DNA from: Anaerolineae bacterium
GTDB lineage: Bacteria; Chloroflexota; Anaerolineae; Aggregatilineales; UBA2796
Assembly (NCBI GenBank): GCA_019637615.1
Contig: JAHBVJ010000019.1
Coordinates: forward strand, 62,001 to 126,000
Direction: 5' to 3'
Length of the DNA stretch: 64,000 bases
Shown here: piece after piece, positions 17,701 through 27,177 of the stretch
Layout of the letters: every line of letters starts with the position of its first letter
How positions within the stretch are numbered: position 1 is the first letter of the stretch
The notes under the pieces: model-generated
Databases searched by the model: none
The model's input: only the letters and a program-made list of their open reading frames with translations
What the model was told of the DNA's origin: nothing
Translations under genes and position numbers: made by a program

Positions 17701-19293
17701 CTAATGTGCCCGTCCGCTGTGCTCGGTGAGATGTTTGACGCGCTGCCATGCCTCGGACTGCGGATTCAGGTCATCATCTTCGCAGCGCCAGCGCCAGTTG
17801 CCGGAGTCGGTGGCGGGCGTATTCATGCGGCTGGTCGCGCCCAAGCCGAGGACATCTTGCAGCGGCAGGATGAACATGTTGGTAGCTGATTCCATGCCGA
17901 TCCGCGTGAGCATCAGGTGCGGATCGCTGCCGTCCCACGCCTGTTTGAACCACTTTTCCGCGAAGGCTTTCACGCGCGCTTGGCCTCTATCGCCCGCATC
18001 CATGCACCACCATCCTAGCAGCGTGTTATTGTCGTGCGTGCCCGTATACAGGATGTTGTTACGCCGTTGCTCTTGTGTCGGCGTGAAGCGCCCGCGCTCG
18101 GAGTCATCTTCCCCGAAGGCAAATTGTAGGATTTCCATGCCGGGGAGATGCAGTTCGTCCACGCGCCATTGAATGATGTCATCCATCTTCGCGCCGAGGT
18201 CTTCCGCGATGATTACCTCACCGAGAGGGCGAGGGATCGCGGCTTGCAGCGCCTTGAATAACGCCGTCCCGATGCCCGATTCCTTTTCGTTTTCGATCCA
18301 TTTGCCGTTTTGCGCGGTCAGTTCGCCCGCTGGCACGCGCCAATAATTGTAAAAGGCACGGAAGTGATCGATGCGCACACGGTCAACCAGCCGCAAACTG
18401 GCCTTCACGCGCTCGATCCACCACGCGAAGCCTGTGCCGCTATGTTCTTCCCACTTATACAGCGGATTGCCCCAGAGCTGCCCCGTCGCGCTGAAATAAT
18501 CTGGCGGGACGCCCGCCACCGCGTTCGGGTAGCCATCGCTGTTGAGATCGAACAGATTGCGGTTGCGCCACACATCGGCGCTGTCCATCGCCACGTAGAT
18601 CGGCAGATCACCGATGATCTCGATACCCTTACTGCCCGCGTAATCCTTGAGCGTTTGCCACTGCTGGAAGAACAACCACTGCCGGAACTTATGCTTGAGG
18701 ATCGGGACGCGCAGTTTGCGCTTCGCCGCCTTGATCTCCAGATCGGCGTACAGCGCTTGCCCGCGAGGCCACAAATTCCACGGGCGATTCTGGTTGTCTT
18801 CCTTCAGCGCCATAAACAGCGCGTAATCGTCCAACCAAGACGCGTTTGCCTGTGCGAACTGATCAAAATCACCGCCATCTTTTTCTCCGCCATACGCCAG
18901 AAAACGGTCAAACGCCAGATCGAGCATCTCCTCGCGCCAGCGCACCACCGGCTCGAACTCGACAATCCGCCGCCGGAACGGGGGATGATCATCCAACTCT
19001 TGTCGGCGCAGCAGGGCGGGACGCGCATCTATCGCCGTGCATAAGTCTTCGAGGCTGATCAGATTGGGGTTCCCAGCGAACGTCGATGAACTCTGATACG
19101 GCGAATGCGAATAAAACGTCGGGCCGAGCGGGAGCACCTGCCAGAAGCGCTGACCAGTCGCGTCCAGACAGTCGATGAAGCGCTTCATGGGGGAAGGCTT
19201 CCCGTTAATAGCTTGAATGCCGATGTCCCCGATTCCGTATTCGCTTGGCAAAGAGGTAGGATGTAGCAGAACACCACTTGCGCGCGGCAGCAT
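17701..19293 (-). CDS. malQ: 4-alpha-glucanotransferase (amylomaltase)
   Basis: 530-aa cytoplasmic GH77 enzyme that moves maltodextrin chains between glucans. The opening is ASGVLLHPTSLPSEYGIGDIG. Family blocks include GDLPIYVAMDSADVW, GVPPDYFSATGQLWGNPLY, VDRVRIDHFRAF (catalytic Asp in RIDHF), VIIAEDLG (acid/base Glu) and YTGTHDNNTLLGWW (third carboxylate). The ATG at 19293 has AAAGGA upstream; the frame extends 12 codons further without need. It lies downstream of a glycosyltransferase gene on the same strand, 64 bases apart. Confidence 0.96.
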   Translation of the reverse strand: MLPRASGVLLHPTSLPSEYGIGDIGIQAINGKPSPMKRFIDCLDATGQRFWQVLPLGPTFYSHSPYQSSSTFAGNPNLISLEDLCTAIDARPALLRRQELDDHPPFRRRIVEFEPVVRWREEMLDLAFDRFLAYGGEKDGGDFDQFAQANASWLDDYALFMALKEDNQNRPWNLWPRGQALYADLEIKAAKRKLRVPILKHKFRQWLFFQQWQTLKDYAGSKGIEIIGDLPIYVAMDSADVWRNRNLFDLNSDGYPNAVAGVPPDYFSATGQLWGNPLYKWEEHSGTGFAWWIERVKASLRLVDRVRIDHFRAFYNYWRVPAGELTAQNGKWIENEKESGIGTALFKALQAAIPRPLGEVIIAEDLGAKMDDIIQWRVDELHLPGMEILQFAFGEDDSERGRFTPTQEQRRNNILYTGTHDNNTLLGWWCMDAGDRGQARVKAFAEKWFKQAWDGSDPHLMLTRIGMESATNMFILPLQDVLGLGATSRMNTPATDSGNWRWRCEDDDLNPQSEAWQRVKHLTEHSGRAH

Positions 19294-19357
19294 AGAGGCG
19301 ATCCTTTCGTGGCAGAGATGGTAGCGCACGCCTCAATTATAGTGCCGTCACGCGAGA

Positions 19358-20494
19358 TTAGGTTAGTTGTTGATAGATGGCGCGTAGTTCAGTCGCTGCC
19401 CGCGTCCATGTGAAGTGCGAGGCTTGCTGGAAACCCGCCTCGATCAGCCGTTTGCACAGCGCCTGATCGGTCAGCATGGCAACTAACGACTGCCGAATCT
19501 CATCGATAGACAGCGGGTTTACGAGCATGGTCGCCTGCCCCGCCACTTCTACCATCGAGGACACATTCGAGGTCATGACGGGCACGCCGCAGGCCATCGC
19601 CTCCAGAATCGGCAGCCCGAACCCTTCGTAGATCGAGGGGAAGGCTAACCCGCTGGATGTTTTGTACAGGGCGGGCAAGAGGTCGTCATCGAGGAAGCCC
19701 GTGAACACGACACGGCCTTCGATCTTCAGTTCGCGCACGGTGCGGTAGATCGGCGCGTCCAGCCAGCCTTTGCCGCCCGCGATCACGAGTCGCGTTTTGC
19801 TCAGTTCCGGCGGCAGCGAATGCAGCGCCCAGATCAATCGCTCATAATTTTTGCGCGGCTGCACCGTTCCCACCGCGACGATGAAAGGCCAGTCCCCGAT
19901 CCCATAGCGTTCACGTAGCGCTTGGCGCTGTTCGCCCGTCACCAGACTGGTGTTGAAGCGCGGGTTGACGCCGCTCAATAAGACGGTCACTTTATCCGGC
20001 GGCACGTTGTACAGCGCCATCAGGTCGTCTTTGGTGGCTTGCGAATCTGCCAGAATATGATCGGCACGCCGCACCGAACGCGGCACAACCGCATCCAGAT
20101 ACGCTTTGAGGCGAGGGCTGGCGCTGTCCGGCACGCGCACAAACGACAAATCATGCACGGTCAACAGCGTCTTGGTGCCTCGGCGCGTCGGCGGCAGCAC
20201 AAAATCCGTCGCGTGGAATAGCTTCACGTCGCCCACCCAGCGTTCAATCGGGATCGGCATACGGGCGCGGTGCCACACCCGCGCGTACCACAACGGCGTG
20301 ATGCTGGAGGGACGCCAGCGGAAGTTCTGACCGGGCAGCGCGGGCAGCGGCTTCTGACCAGCGCCCATCACAAACAGGCGATAGTCGGTTTCCGTATCGA
20401 TTTCGGCAAGCGAGGCGATCAACTCGCGGACGTAGCGACCGATGCCACCTCCTTGCTCATATGCAGGCGTGTAATCAATCCCTATCGCCGTCAT
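19358..20494 (-). CDS. Glycosyltransferase family 4 protein (GT-B fold)
   Basis: 378-aa protein with the GT4 layout: N-terminal acceptor domain with the Gly-rich loop YEQGGGIGRYVRELIASL near residues 13-30, then VGTVQPRKNYERLIWAL as the start of the nucleotide-sugar domain, and FPSIYEGFGLPILEAMACGVPVMTSNVSSMVEVAG carrying the E-x7-E motif (Glu in YEGFG and in LEAMA). The ending matches the family. It is a retaining transferase, probably of mannose or glucose, for surface glycan or glycolipid synthesis. Acceptor unknown. No signal peptide. Confidence 0.9.
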   Translation of the reverse strand: MTAIGIDYTPAYEQGGGIGRYVRELIASLAEIDTETDYRLFVMGAGQKPLPALPGQNFRWRPSSITPLWYARVWHRARMPIPIERWVGDVKLFHATDFVLPPTRRGTKTLLTVHDLSFVRVPDSASPRLKAYLDAVVPRSVRRADHILADSQATKDDLMALYNVPPDKVTVLLSGVNPRFNTSLVTGEQRQALRERYGIGDWPFIVAVGTVQPRKNYERLIWALHSLPPELSKTRLVIAGGKGWLDAPIYRTVRELKIEGRVVFTGFLDDDLLPALYKTSSGLAFPSIYEGFGLPILEAMACGVPVMTSNVSSMVEVAGQATMLVNPLSIDEIRQSLVAMLTDQALCKRLIEAGFQQASHFTWTRAATELRAIYQQLT

Positions 20495-20564
20495 GGTGTA
20501 CGTCTCTTCTGAAAGCTGATACTCATGCCCACGTTGTATACTTTTATGTGTACGTCGTTGTGTG

Positions 20565-21389
20565 CTATACGCCTTTTTCGGCTACTACGCGTGCAATGGC
20601 CGCCCATTCCTCCAGCGCCAGCGTTTCCGCCCGCCGCGTGGGATCGATGCTCGCCATCGCGATGATCGCCGCTGCTTCGGGATGCGAAATCTCCAAGCCC
20701 GCGCCGAGCGAATTCTTCAACTGTTTGCGCTTCTGGCTGAAACCCGCCCGCACGACGCGGAAAAAGATCGCCTCGCTCGGCACCTCGACAATGGGCGCGG
20801 GATACACCTCGATCTTGACCACCGCCGAGTCCACGTCGGGGCGGGGCCAGAAGGCCGCTGGATTCAGGCGCGAGACGATGCTCGGTTTGCCATAAAACTG
20901 CACGCTGACTGCCAGCAAGCTCAGGTCGCCGGGGCGCGCGATGATGCGTTCCGCCACTTCCTGCTGGATCGTCAGCACCAAGCGCTGCGGCTTATTCTCC
21001 GCTTCCAGCACATGCCGCAATATCGCGCTGGTGATGTAATACGGCAAATTCGCCACCACCGAATATGGCTCGTCGCCCACCAAATCGTGCATCGGCAAAT
21101 CGAGGATATTGCCATGAATCAGCTTGACGTTGGGGAAGTCCTGAATCTGCTGCTGCAAAATCGGGATCAGCCGTTCGTCGATCTCGATAGCGGTAACTTG
21201 TACGTCTGCTTGCGCCAGCCGGATCGTCAGCGCGCCCGTCCCCGCGCCGATCTCCAGCACATGCGCGGCGCTGGCGAGGTCAGCCGTATGGACGATCTTA
21301 TCGAGCGCGTTCGGATCATGGAGAAAATTTTGCCCCAGACTCTTCTTCGGTTGCAGTTGGAACGAATCCATCAGATGTTTCGGGTTCAT
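20565..21389 (-). CDS. rsmA: 16S rRNA dimethyladenosine transferase
   Basis: 274 aa. The enzyme dimethylates two adjacent adenines in the 3' terminal hairpin of 16S rRNA using S-adenosylmethionine. Signatures: KKSLGQNFLHDPN at the N-terminus, SAM motif I LEIGAGTGALT (about 45-55), and motif IV VVANLPYYITS, the NLPYY form specific to RsmA/Dim1. C-terminal helical domain with RAGFSQKRKQLKNSL. It follows the YabE-like gene by 12 bases, the same order as yabE ... ksgA in Firmicutes, so the two are co-transcribed. Confidence 0.96.
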   Translation of the reverse strand: MNPKHLMDSFQLQPKKSLGQNFLHDPNALDKIVHTADLASAAHVLEIGAGTGALTIRLAQADVQVTAIEIDERLIPILQQQIQDFPNVKLIHGNILDLPMHDLVGDEPYSVVANLPYYITSAILRHVLEAENKPQRLVLTIQQEVAERIIARPGDLSLLAVSVQFYGKPSIVSRLNPAAFWPRPDVDSAVVKIEVYPAPIVEVPSEAIFFRVVRAGFSQKRKQLKNSLGAGLEISHPEAAAIIAMASIDPTRRAETLALEEWAAIARVVAEKGV

Positions 21390-21401
21390 GGCATATCGCT
21401 T

Positions 21402-22484
21402 TCATGGTGTTGGGGCAGCGGTTGACGCGAGTGATGGAATCGGTGTTAAGGTTGGCCCCTGCGCGAGTATTTCAGGCTGTGGCGTCTGGATCACAAGGTG
21501 TGTTGGCGTCGAGCGGCTCACCACCTCGCCATCTTCGCGTTGGACGCGGATACGCACTTCGGTCACGCCGTTTTGCCCTTGTTGCACAATCACCTGTGTA
21601 CCCGGCTTCAAGTTTGAATCCAGCCTGATCTCGCGATCATACGGAATCGGACGACGCTCGATTTCTTCGGTTTCCGTGACTCGCACAATGGTGATCGTCA
21701 TGCCCGCTGTGATCGGTGCGTCCTCGGATGGCAGCACTTTGTCAAACCCCACAGGCACGACCCCGATCTGCGCCAGTGCTTCGATCACAGTAGCGCTGTG
21801 TGTGCGTGTTTCAATCTTGTGACCATCTAGTGTAACCGTGATCGGAACAGAGCGCTTGATGAGGACGGTTTCGCCGCCTCTCAAACTTGTCTCAAGTGGC
21901 GGCGTCACTTCATCCGCGAGATACAAGGTGATGTCCGCTTCGTGCAGCACCGTCCCCACCGAGCGCGCCGTCGTGTGCAGTTCGCGCCGATTGCCCGCGT
22001 CGTCCAGCGTCACCGTGATCGCGCGGATCACTTCCAGCGTGCGGGGCGCGGCGGTCAGCGGCTGATCGCTCATCGGGACGCCATCCACCAGCACGCGATC
22101 ATAGGGACTGAGCGCGACTTTGGCCTCCGCGAGGATCGCCAGCGGCTGCACCAGATGCGTGCGGAAGCGCTTGGTCTGTCCATCCACTTGCAGCGCAATC
22201 GGGTCGGCCTTATCAATCGTCACCGTCATATTGGCCTGAATCGGCGCATCCAGTGACGGCGCGACCACATCTTCGGGATCGACTAGTACGCCCAGTTCGC
22301 TCAACATCCCTTCGACAGTATGCTGGCGCGTGCGCACCTGTTGGCTGACATCTTCAATGACAAGGGTGACGGGCACGGCGGTGAAGAAATACACCGCGCT
22401 GCCGATGATAGTGCCGAAAACGATGAGGAGGATGACGAGCAAAACGATAGGATTGATCGGCGGGCCGCTGCGACGCTGATACAA
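21402..22484 (-). CDS. YabE-like protein with DUF348 repeats and G5 domain
   Basis: 360 aa. One N-terminal membrane segment (about 11-36), then three ubiquitin-like DUF348 units recognisable by the pattern PVTLVIEDVSQQVRT, PIALQVDGQTKRFRT and PITVTLDGHKIETRTHSATVIEALAQIGV, then a G5 domain with EEIERRPIPYDREIRLDSNLKPGTQVIVQQGQNGVTEVRIRVQREDGEVVSRS. The tail is Pro/Thr-rich. No lytic 3D domain follows, unlike B. subtilis YabE, so it probably binds cell-wall glycan but does not cut it. It lies directly upstream of rsmA. Confidence 0.92.
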   Translation of the reverse strand: MYQRRSGPPINPIVLLVILLIVFGTIIGSAVYFFTAVPVTLVIEDVSQQVRTRQHTVEGMLSELGVLVDPEDVVAPSLDAPIQANMTVTIDKADPIALQVDGQTKRFRTHLVQPLAILAEAKVALSPYDRVLVDGVPMSDQPLTAAPRTLEVIRAITVTLDDAGNRRELHTTARSVGTVLHEADITLYLADEVTPPLETSLRGGETVLIKRSVPITVTLDGHKIETRTHSATVIEALAQIGVVPVGFDKVLPSEDAPITAGMTITIVRVTETEEIERRPIPYDREIRLDSNLKPGTQVIVQQGQNGVTEVRIRVQREDGEVVSRSTPTHLVIQTPQPEILAQGPTLTPIPSLASTAAPTP

Positions 22485-22578
22485 GGTATTGGGGTATTTA
22501 CTGTAGTTAGTGGGTGGTGATGCGCCTATGGCGGGCCTCGTAGAGAACTACCGGATGTAGGCGGATGCACGAAAAAGG

Positions 22579-22682
22579 GTAAAGTAGGGCTGCCCCGTGG
22601 CACCTAGGGTGATGCCCTTAGTGCTGCTGCCGTTAAGCCCTGACACGGTTCGAGCGCCCTACCGCACAGGACCCTACTTTAC
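22579..22682 (-). ncRNA. ffs: Signal recognition particle RNA, small bacterial type
   Basis: A 104-base transcript whose 5' end GTAAAGTAGGG pairs perfectly with its 3' end CCCTACTTTAC. Inner stems also match (CCTGTG with CACGGG, TAGGG with CCCTA). The apical domain is GTG-TCAGG-GCT-TAAC-GGC-AGCAG-CAC: the CAGG/AGCAG symmetric and asymmetric loops that bind Ffh, closed by a TAAC tetraloop of the URRC class. The gene ends in CCCTTTTTC (T run 22572-22576) and has a good promoter upstream. It binds Ffh for co-translational protein targeting. Confidence 0.92.
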
Positions 22683-22691
22683 TTGACCCGA

Positions 22692-22720
22692 ATGTTAACA
22701 GATCGATTCCACGCTGTCAA
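22692..22720 (-). promoter_or_regulatory. Promoter of the SRP RNA gene
   Basis: Minus strand -35 TTGACA (22715-22720, perfect) and -10 TAACAT (22692-22697) with 17 bases between; the expected start of transcription falls within a few bases of the mature 5' end at 22682. Confidence 0.75.
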
Positions 22721-22729
22721 TTGAGAACC

Positions 22730-24154
22730 TCAGCGCACCAGCATTTCAAATAGCCCTCTAACATAAGACTGTGCCACGAACAAAACGCCCGCCATCACGC
22801 CCGCGCCGCCTAGCCACACCAGCACGGTGATCATGTGGTCGCTGTACCGTAGCATCGGCACCGCAGGCGTCGTGCTGTTTTGGACGATGCCGTTCATGAA
22901 TAGCTGCTCACTGCGCATCGTCACATATAGTTGCACGAACCATCCCCACGCGAGGAACAACAGCAGCGCCGCCGGAATCACGAGGCTGTCCCAGCGCAGC
23001 CAATCGATCACCCGGAAGCAGATCACACCTAAGATACCCATCACGATAGGACTGATTACAACAACTTCCAACACAAGCCGATCCGTCAGCCACCGTCCGT
23101 GCGGATGCTCGGTCACGCGCATAAAGCCCGCATATTTCTTGCTGAACGCGTTTCGGAATGTTTCAAAACCCCATAGCACGAAAATGATCGGAGGCCACAG
23201 CCACCAGACCGCCGCTACGCCAATCGGCACGAGCAGCGCGGCGAGCGCCGTCATCAGCGTTAACCACAACCGACGGCGCATTCCAAGATCACGCATGAGC
23301 ACCGAGCCGCCGATTATGCTCACGAGCACAGTCACGACGGTCATCACCGCCACCATCGGATAGTAATCGACATTCTGGTCGGTCAACCACACGCTGATCG
23401 CTGCCGCCGCGCCGACGGACAAGATCAAACTGACCACCGCCGCGCCACTCACAGCACGTGTATCGGGCATCGCATACGTCCACACGCGCATGAGCAGGTA
23501 ATGATGAATCAGCGGCAGTGGCGGGAGCAGCAGCGCCATCAGAATGATCAGGCTAATCGCCGTCGGATCAGTGATCGTCAGTTTAATCGGTTTCAGCGCA
23601 TCCATGCCGCTATTTTCCAGCGACCACGTAACGTGCTCCCAAGTCGGCTGCGCACCTTCGAAGTGCCCGACGAGCACGCCTTCCGTGCCCATCGCCGCGT
23701 AGATCACCCCATCCGCCGCGCTGTTACTGAGGTTGCCAGTTGGCAGCAGATATAGAAATTCGTAACCTGTATCGTCGGGATAGAAAAAGGTGTCGCGGAA
23801 AACACGATGCGGGAACGTCCACACGACGCGACCTTCGAGCCATATGGCTTGATCGCGGATGGTCAGCGGATACTCTTGCGGAATCTCGTCGGGGAACCTG
23901 AACTCCGAGCGCTGCCATGTCTTGCCGTAATCGTCGGTCTGATACACCAGCAGCGTTTGACCGATGGTTGGTTTCTGTTCGCCAGCCGGTGTATAGAAAC
24001 TCAGCCATGCATACGCCCGCCCCGGCCTCGTCTTGTCCGCCATCACCGCCTTGATGAACGGCTTGGCTGGCCCGTACTCATCGCACCCCAACACCGCCAG
24101 CATCAGCATGAACACTGTCACTAACCACGGATGGCGCTTCAAGAATCGGGGCAT
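22730..24154 (-). CDS. Multi-spanning membrane protein with extracytoplasmic N-terminal domain
   Basis: 474 aa. The N-terminus is a signal-type segment ending in LAVLGC, a probable lipobox with Cys24. Residues 25-190 form an outside domain containing LVYQTDDYGKTWQRSEFR, a single sialidase/BNR-type beta-propeller motif (S/T-x-D-x-G-x-T-W). After about residue 198 there are roughly seven membrane segments. The combination is unusual and I know no named family. The function is unknown. The SRP RNA gene lies immediately downstream on the same strand but has its own promoter, inside the 3' end of this gene. Confidence 0.8.
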   Translation of the reverse strand: MPRFLKRHPWLVTVFMLMLAVLGCDEYGPAKPFIKAVMADKTRPGRAYAWLSFYTPAGEQKPTIGQTLLVYQTDDYGKTWQRSEFRFPDEIPQEYPLTIRDQAIWLEGRVVWTFPHRVFRDTFFYPDDTGYEFLYLLPTGNLSNSAADGVIYAAMGTEGVLVGHFEGAQPTWEHVTWSLENSGMDALKPIKLTITDPTAISLIILMALLLPPLPLIHHYLLMRVWTYAMPDTRAVSGAAVVSLILSVGAAAAISVWLTDQNVDYYPMVAVMTVVTVLVSIIGGSVLMRDLGMRRRLWLTLMTALAALLVPIGVAAVWWLWPPIIFVLWGFETFRNAFSKKYAGFMRVTEHPHGRWLTDRLVLEVVVISPIVMGILGVICFRVIDWLRWDSLVIPAALLLFLAWGWFVQLYVTMRSEQLFMNGIVQNSTTPAVPMLRYSDHMITVLVWLGGAGVMAGVLFVAQSYVRGLFEMLVR

Positions 24155-24269
24155 GGGTCGCTTCTACTCGCTGAATGATATAAGCTTACTATAGTCCGAT
24201 TCTTGATCCGCTTTCTCCAACGAAAGATTGACTTTATCCCGTTCCGACGACTGTTTTACGTTGGACAAT

Positions 24270-24303
24270 AAAAAAGGGACAAGCATCTCGACTTATCCCT
24301 TTT
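24270..24303 (-). terminator. Intrinsic terminator after clpB
   Basis: Minus strand: AAAAGGGATAAG ... CTTGTCCCTTTTTT, a stem of about 11 pairs with one G-T pair, an 8-base loop and a run of six T. Confidence 0.85.
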
Positions 24304-24329
24304 CTTGCTACCAACCTTTTCGCGTTGGC

Positions 24330-26930
24330 TTACGCGTGAGCGGCTTCCGCCTGCGAGAATGCCAACGCCGTGCCGTCCTCGTTCACGTCCACATAAATCG
24401 TGTCCATCTCGTGTACCGTCCCGTTCAGGATGTACATCGCCAGCGGGTCTTGCAAATCGCGCTGGATGGCACGCTTCAACGGACGCGCCCCGAACACCGG
24501 ATCGTAGCCATGCTCCGCGAGGTATTCCTTCGCCGCGTCGCTCAATATCAGCGTCAAGCGCCGATCCGCCAGCAGCTTATGCAGCCGCGTCAACTGGATG
24601 TCCACGATGTGCGTGATGTCTTCCCGCGTCAGGCTGTGGAACAGCACGATCTCATCGATACGGTTCAAGAACTCAGGCCGGAAGAGGTGATCCAGTTCTT
24701 GCAGCACCGCGTTCCGCACCTTCGCCTCATCCTGACCCGCCATCTGCTTGATCATACTGCTGCCCGCGTTGCTGGTCATGATGATCACGGTGTTTTTGAA
24801 ATCCACCGTGCGGCCTTGGCTGTCCGTCAGCCGACCATCTTCCAGCACTTGCAGGAACACGTTGAAAACTTCGGTATGCGCCTTCTCGATCTCATCGAAC
24901 AGCACCACCGCATACGGGCGACGCCGCACGGCTTCGGTCAACTGACCGCCTTCGTCATAGCCCACGTACCCCGGTGGCGCGCCGATCAGACGGCTGACTG
25001 TGTGCTTTTCCTGATACTCGCTCATGTCGATACGCACCATCGCGTCCTGATCATCAAACAAGTATTCCGCCAGCGCGCGCGCCAACTCGGTCTTACCAAC
25101 GCCCGTCGGCCCAAGGAACAGGAAACTGCCCATCGGACGGTTAGGGTCTTGCAGACCAGCCCGCGCCCGCCGTACCGCGTTCGATACCGCGCGGATCGCG
25201 TCATCTTGTCCCACCACGCGGCTGTGCAGACGATCTTCCATGTGCAGCAGCTTTTCGATCTCGCCTTCCAGCAGCTTGCTCACGGGGATGCCCGTCCACT
25301 TGGCGACCACCGCCGCGATCTCATCGGCGTCCACTTCTTCCTTGAGCATCGCACCGTTGGTTTGCAGCTCGTTCAGCTTGGCTTCTTCGGCCTTCAACTT
25401 ATTTTCCAGCTCAGGAATCTCACCGTACCGCAGCCGTGCCGCCGTTTCCATTTCGTAGCGGCGTTCGGCCTGTTCCAGCTTGACGCGGGCATCATCCAGT
25501 TTGGCCTTCACATCGCGGATCGAGGCAATCGCGCCCTTTTCCGTCTGCCAGCGCGCCTGTAAGCCGCTCGACTGCTCACGCAGATCAGCGAGTTCCTGCT
25601 CAATCCTCGCCAGACGTTCGCGGGAGGCGGCGTCACGCTCTTTCTTCAATGCCTCGCGCTCAATCTCAAGCTGCATGATCTGCCGATCCACCAGCTCTAC
25701 GGGTGCGGGCTTGCTGTCGATCTCCATGCGCAACCGCGACGCCGCCTCATCGATCAGGTCGATGGCCTTGTCCGGCAACTGCCGATCAGGGATATACCGA
25801 TGCGAGAGTGTCGCCGCCGCAATCACCGCGCTGTCCTGAATGCGCACGCCGTGATGCACTTCGTAGCGCTCCTTCAGGCCACGCAAAATGCTGATCGTGT
25901 CCTCGACGCTCGGCTCGTCCACGAATACGGGCTGGAAACGCCGTTCAAGCGCCGCGTCCTTCTCGATGTACTTGCGGTATTCGTCCAGCGTCGTCGCGCC
26001 GATGGCGTGCAGTTCACCGCGTGCCAGCATCGGCTTGAGCATGTTGCTGGCGTCCATCGCGCCTTCCGCTGCGCCCGCGCCGACCACCGTATGCAGCTCG
26101 TCAAGGAACATGATGATGTCGCCCTGTGCCTCGGTCACTTCCTTCAGCACGGCCTTCAAGCGCTCCTCAAACTCACCACGATACTTAGCGCCAGCCACCA
26201 GCGCGCCCATATCCAGCGCGAAAATCTGCTTATTCTTCAAGCCTTCTGGCACATCGCCATTGACGATCCGCTGGCTTAAGCCTTCCACGATGGCGGTCTT
26301 ACCAACGCCCGCTTCACCGATCAGCACCGGATTATTCTTGGTGCGGCGGCTCAACACCTGAATCACGCGGCGGATTTCCTCATCGCGCCCGATCACCGGA
26401 TCGAGCTTGCCTTGCCGCGCGACGGCGGTCAGGTCGCGCCCGTACTTTTGCAGCGCCTGATACGTGCTCTCCGGATCTTGCGAGGTCACCCGCTGGCTGC
26501 CACGCACACTGATCAGCGCCTTCAACACGGAATCGTAATCGACGCCGTTGCGCCCTAGCAGATCGCCCATGCCCTTGTCCGCCGCCAGCGCCAATAGGAT
26601 GTGCTCCGTGCTAACGTAGTCATCCTTCATCTTGTTGGCTTCTTTTTCGGCGCGGTTAAGCACGTCCGTCGCCGCGCGGCTCAAGCCCAATTGCGAGTTG
26701 CTGCCATGCACTTGCGGCTTATCGCGTAAAATCTGCTCGACGGTGTTCGTCAACGCGGCGGGGCGTGCCCCGATCTTGGCGATCACTTCCGGCACGATGC
26801 CTTCATTTTGCTTCAACAGCGCCAGTAAAATATGCGCTGGCTCAATTTCTGTGTGGTTAAATTCCTGCGCGGTGGTTTGTGCCGCGTACACGGCTTCGCG
26901 CGCTTTATTCGTGAAGTTATTCAGGTTCAT
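24330..26930 (-). CDS. clpB: Chaperone disaggregase ClpB
   Basis: 866 aa from the ATG at 26930 (GGGGAAGG lies upstream; the longer frame begins with residues alien to the family). N-terminal double Clp-N domain (1-145), AAA-1 with Walker A GEAGVGKTA and FLDELHTVVGAG, a coiled-coil M-domain (about 400-530, rich in Glu/Lys/Arg), and AAA-2 with GPTGVGKTELARALA, VLFDEIEKAH and arginine-finger region FRPEFLNRIDEIV. ClpB with DnaK rescues aggregated proteins and cannot bind ClpP, since no IGF/IGL loop is seen. No CIRCE or HAIR heat-shock operator was recognised upstream. Confidence 0.97.
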   Translation of the reverse strand: MNLNNFTNKAREAVYAAQTTAQEFNHTEIEPAHILLALLKQNEGIVPEVIAKIGARPAALTNTVEQILRDKPQVHGSNSQLGLSRAATDVLNRAEKEANKMKDDYVSTEHILLALAADKGMGDLLGRNGVDYDSVLKALISVRGSQRVTSQDPESTYQALQKYGRDLTAVARQGKLDPVIGRDEEIRRVIQVLSRRTKNNPVLIGEAGVGKTAIVEGLSQRIVNGDVPEGLKNKQIFALDMGALVAGAKYRGEFEERLKAVLKEVTEAQGDIIMFLDELHTVVGAGAAEGAMDASNMLKPMLARGELHAIGATTLDEYRKYIEKDAALERRFQPVFVDEPSVEDTISILRGLKERYEVHHGVRIQDSAVIAAATLSHRYIPDRQLPDKAIDLIDEAASRLRMEIDSKPAPVELVDRQIMQLEIEREALKKERDAASRERLARIEQELADLREQSSGLQARWQTEKGAIASIRDVKAKLDDARVKLEQAERRYEMETAARLRYGEIPELENKLKAEEAKLNELQTNGAMLKEEVDADEIAAVVAKWTGIPVSKLLEGEIEKLLHMEDRLHSRVVGQDDAIRAVSNAVRRARAGLQDPNRPMGSFLFLGPTGVGKTELARALAEYLFDDQDAMVRIDMSEYQEKHTVSRLIGAPPGYVGYDEGGQLTEAVRRRPYAVVLFDEIEKAHTEVFNVFLQVLEDGRLTDSQGRTVDFKNTVIIMTSNAGSSMIKQMAGQDEAKVRNAVLQELDHLFRPEFLNRIDEIVLFHSLTREDITHIVDIQLTRLHKLLADRRLTLILSDAAKEYLAEHGYDPVFGARPLKRAIQRDLQDPLAMYILNGTVHEMDTIYVDVNEDGTALAFSQAEAAHA

Positions 26931-27141
26931 ACAATAAACACACCTTCCCCTATCATGATTATGAAAAGTGTAGTCGCCTAGCGTATGAATCACATATGCA
27001 AACCATCAGAACGACATAAACATCTGCTGCCAGCCGTGTAACGTGCCAATTTTTACGTCACTTCTTTAACGTATATTCGCATCTGTCGTTCCTGCATAGA
27101 ACTTATTTACAAAATCACAACAAATTATATACAATGTTCGC

Positions 27142-27171
27142 TTGACAAACGCTCCTTAGTTCTGATATACT
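27142..27171 (+). promoter_or_regulatory. Strong sigma-70 type promoter with no gene downstream
   Basis: -35 TTGACA (27142-27147, perfect) and -10 TATACT (27166-27171) with 18 bases between. It drives transcription away from clpB toward the 3' end of the convergent recD2. Confidence 0.7.
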
Positions 27172-27177
27172 ATAAAT

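Noticed and set aside
24228..25562. 444-codon plus-strand frame across clpB
   Set aside because: Antisense shadow of ClpB, rich in Arg/His/Gln, without a ribosome binding site.
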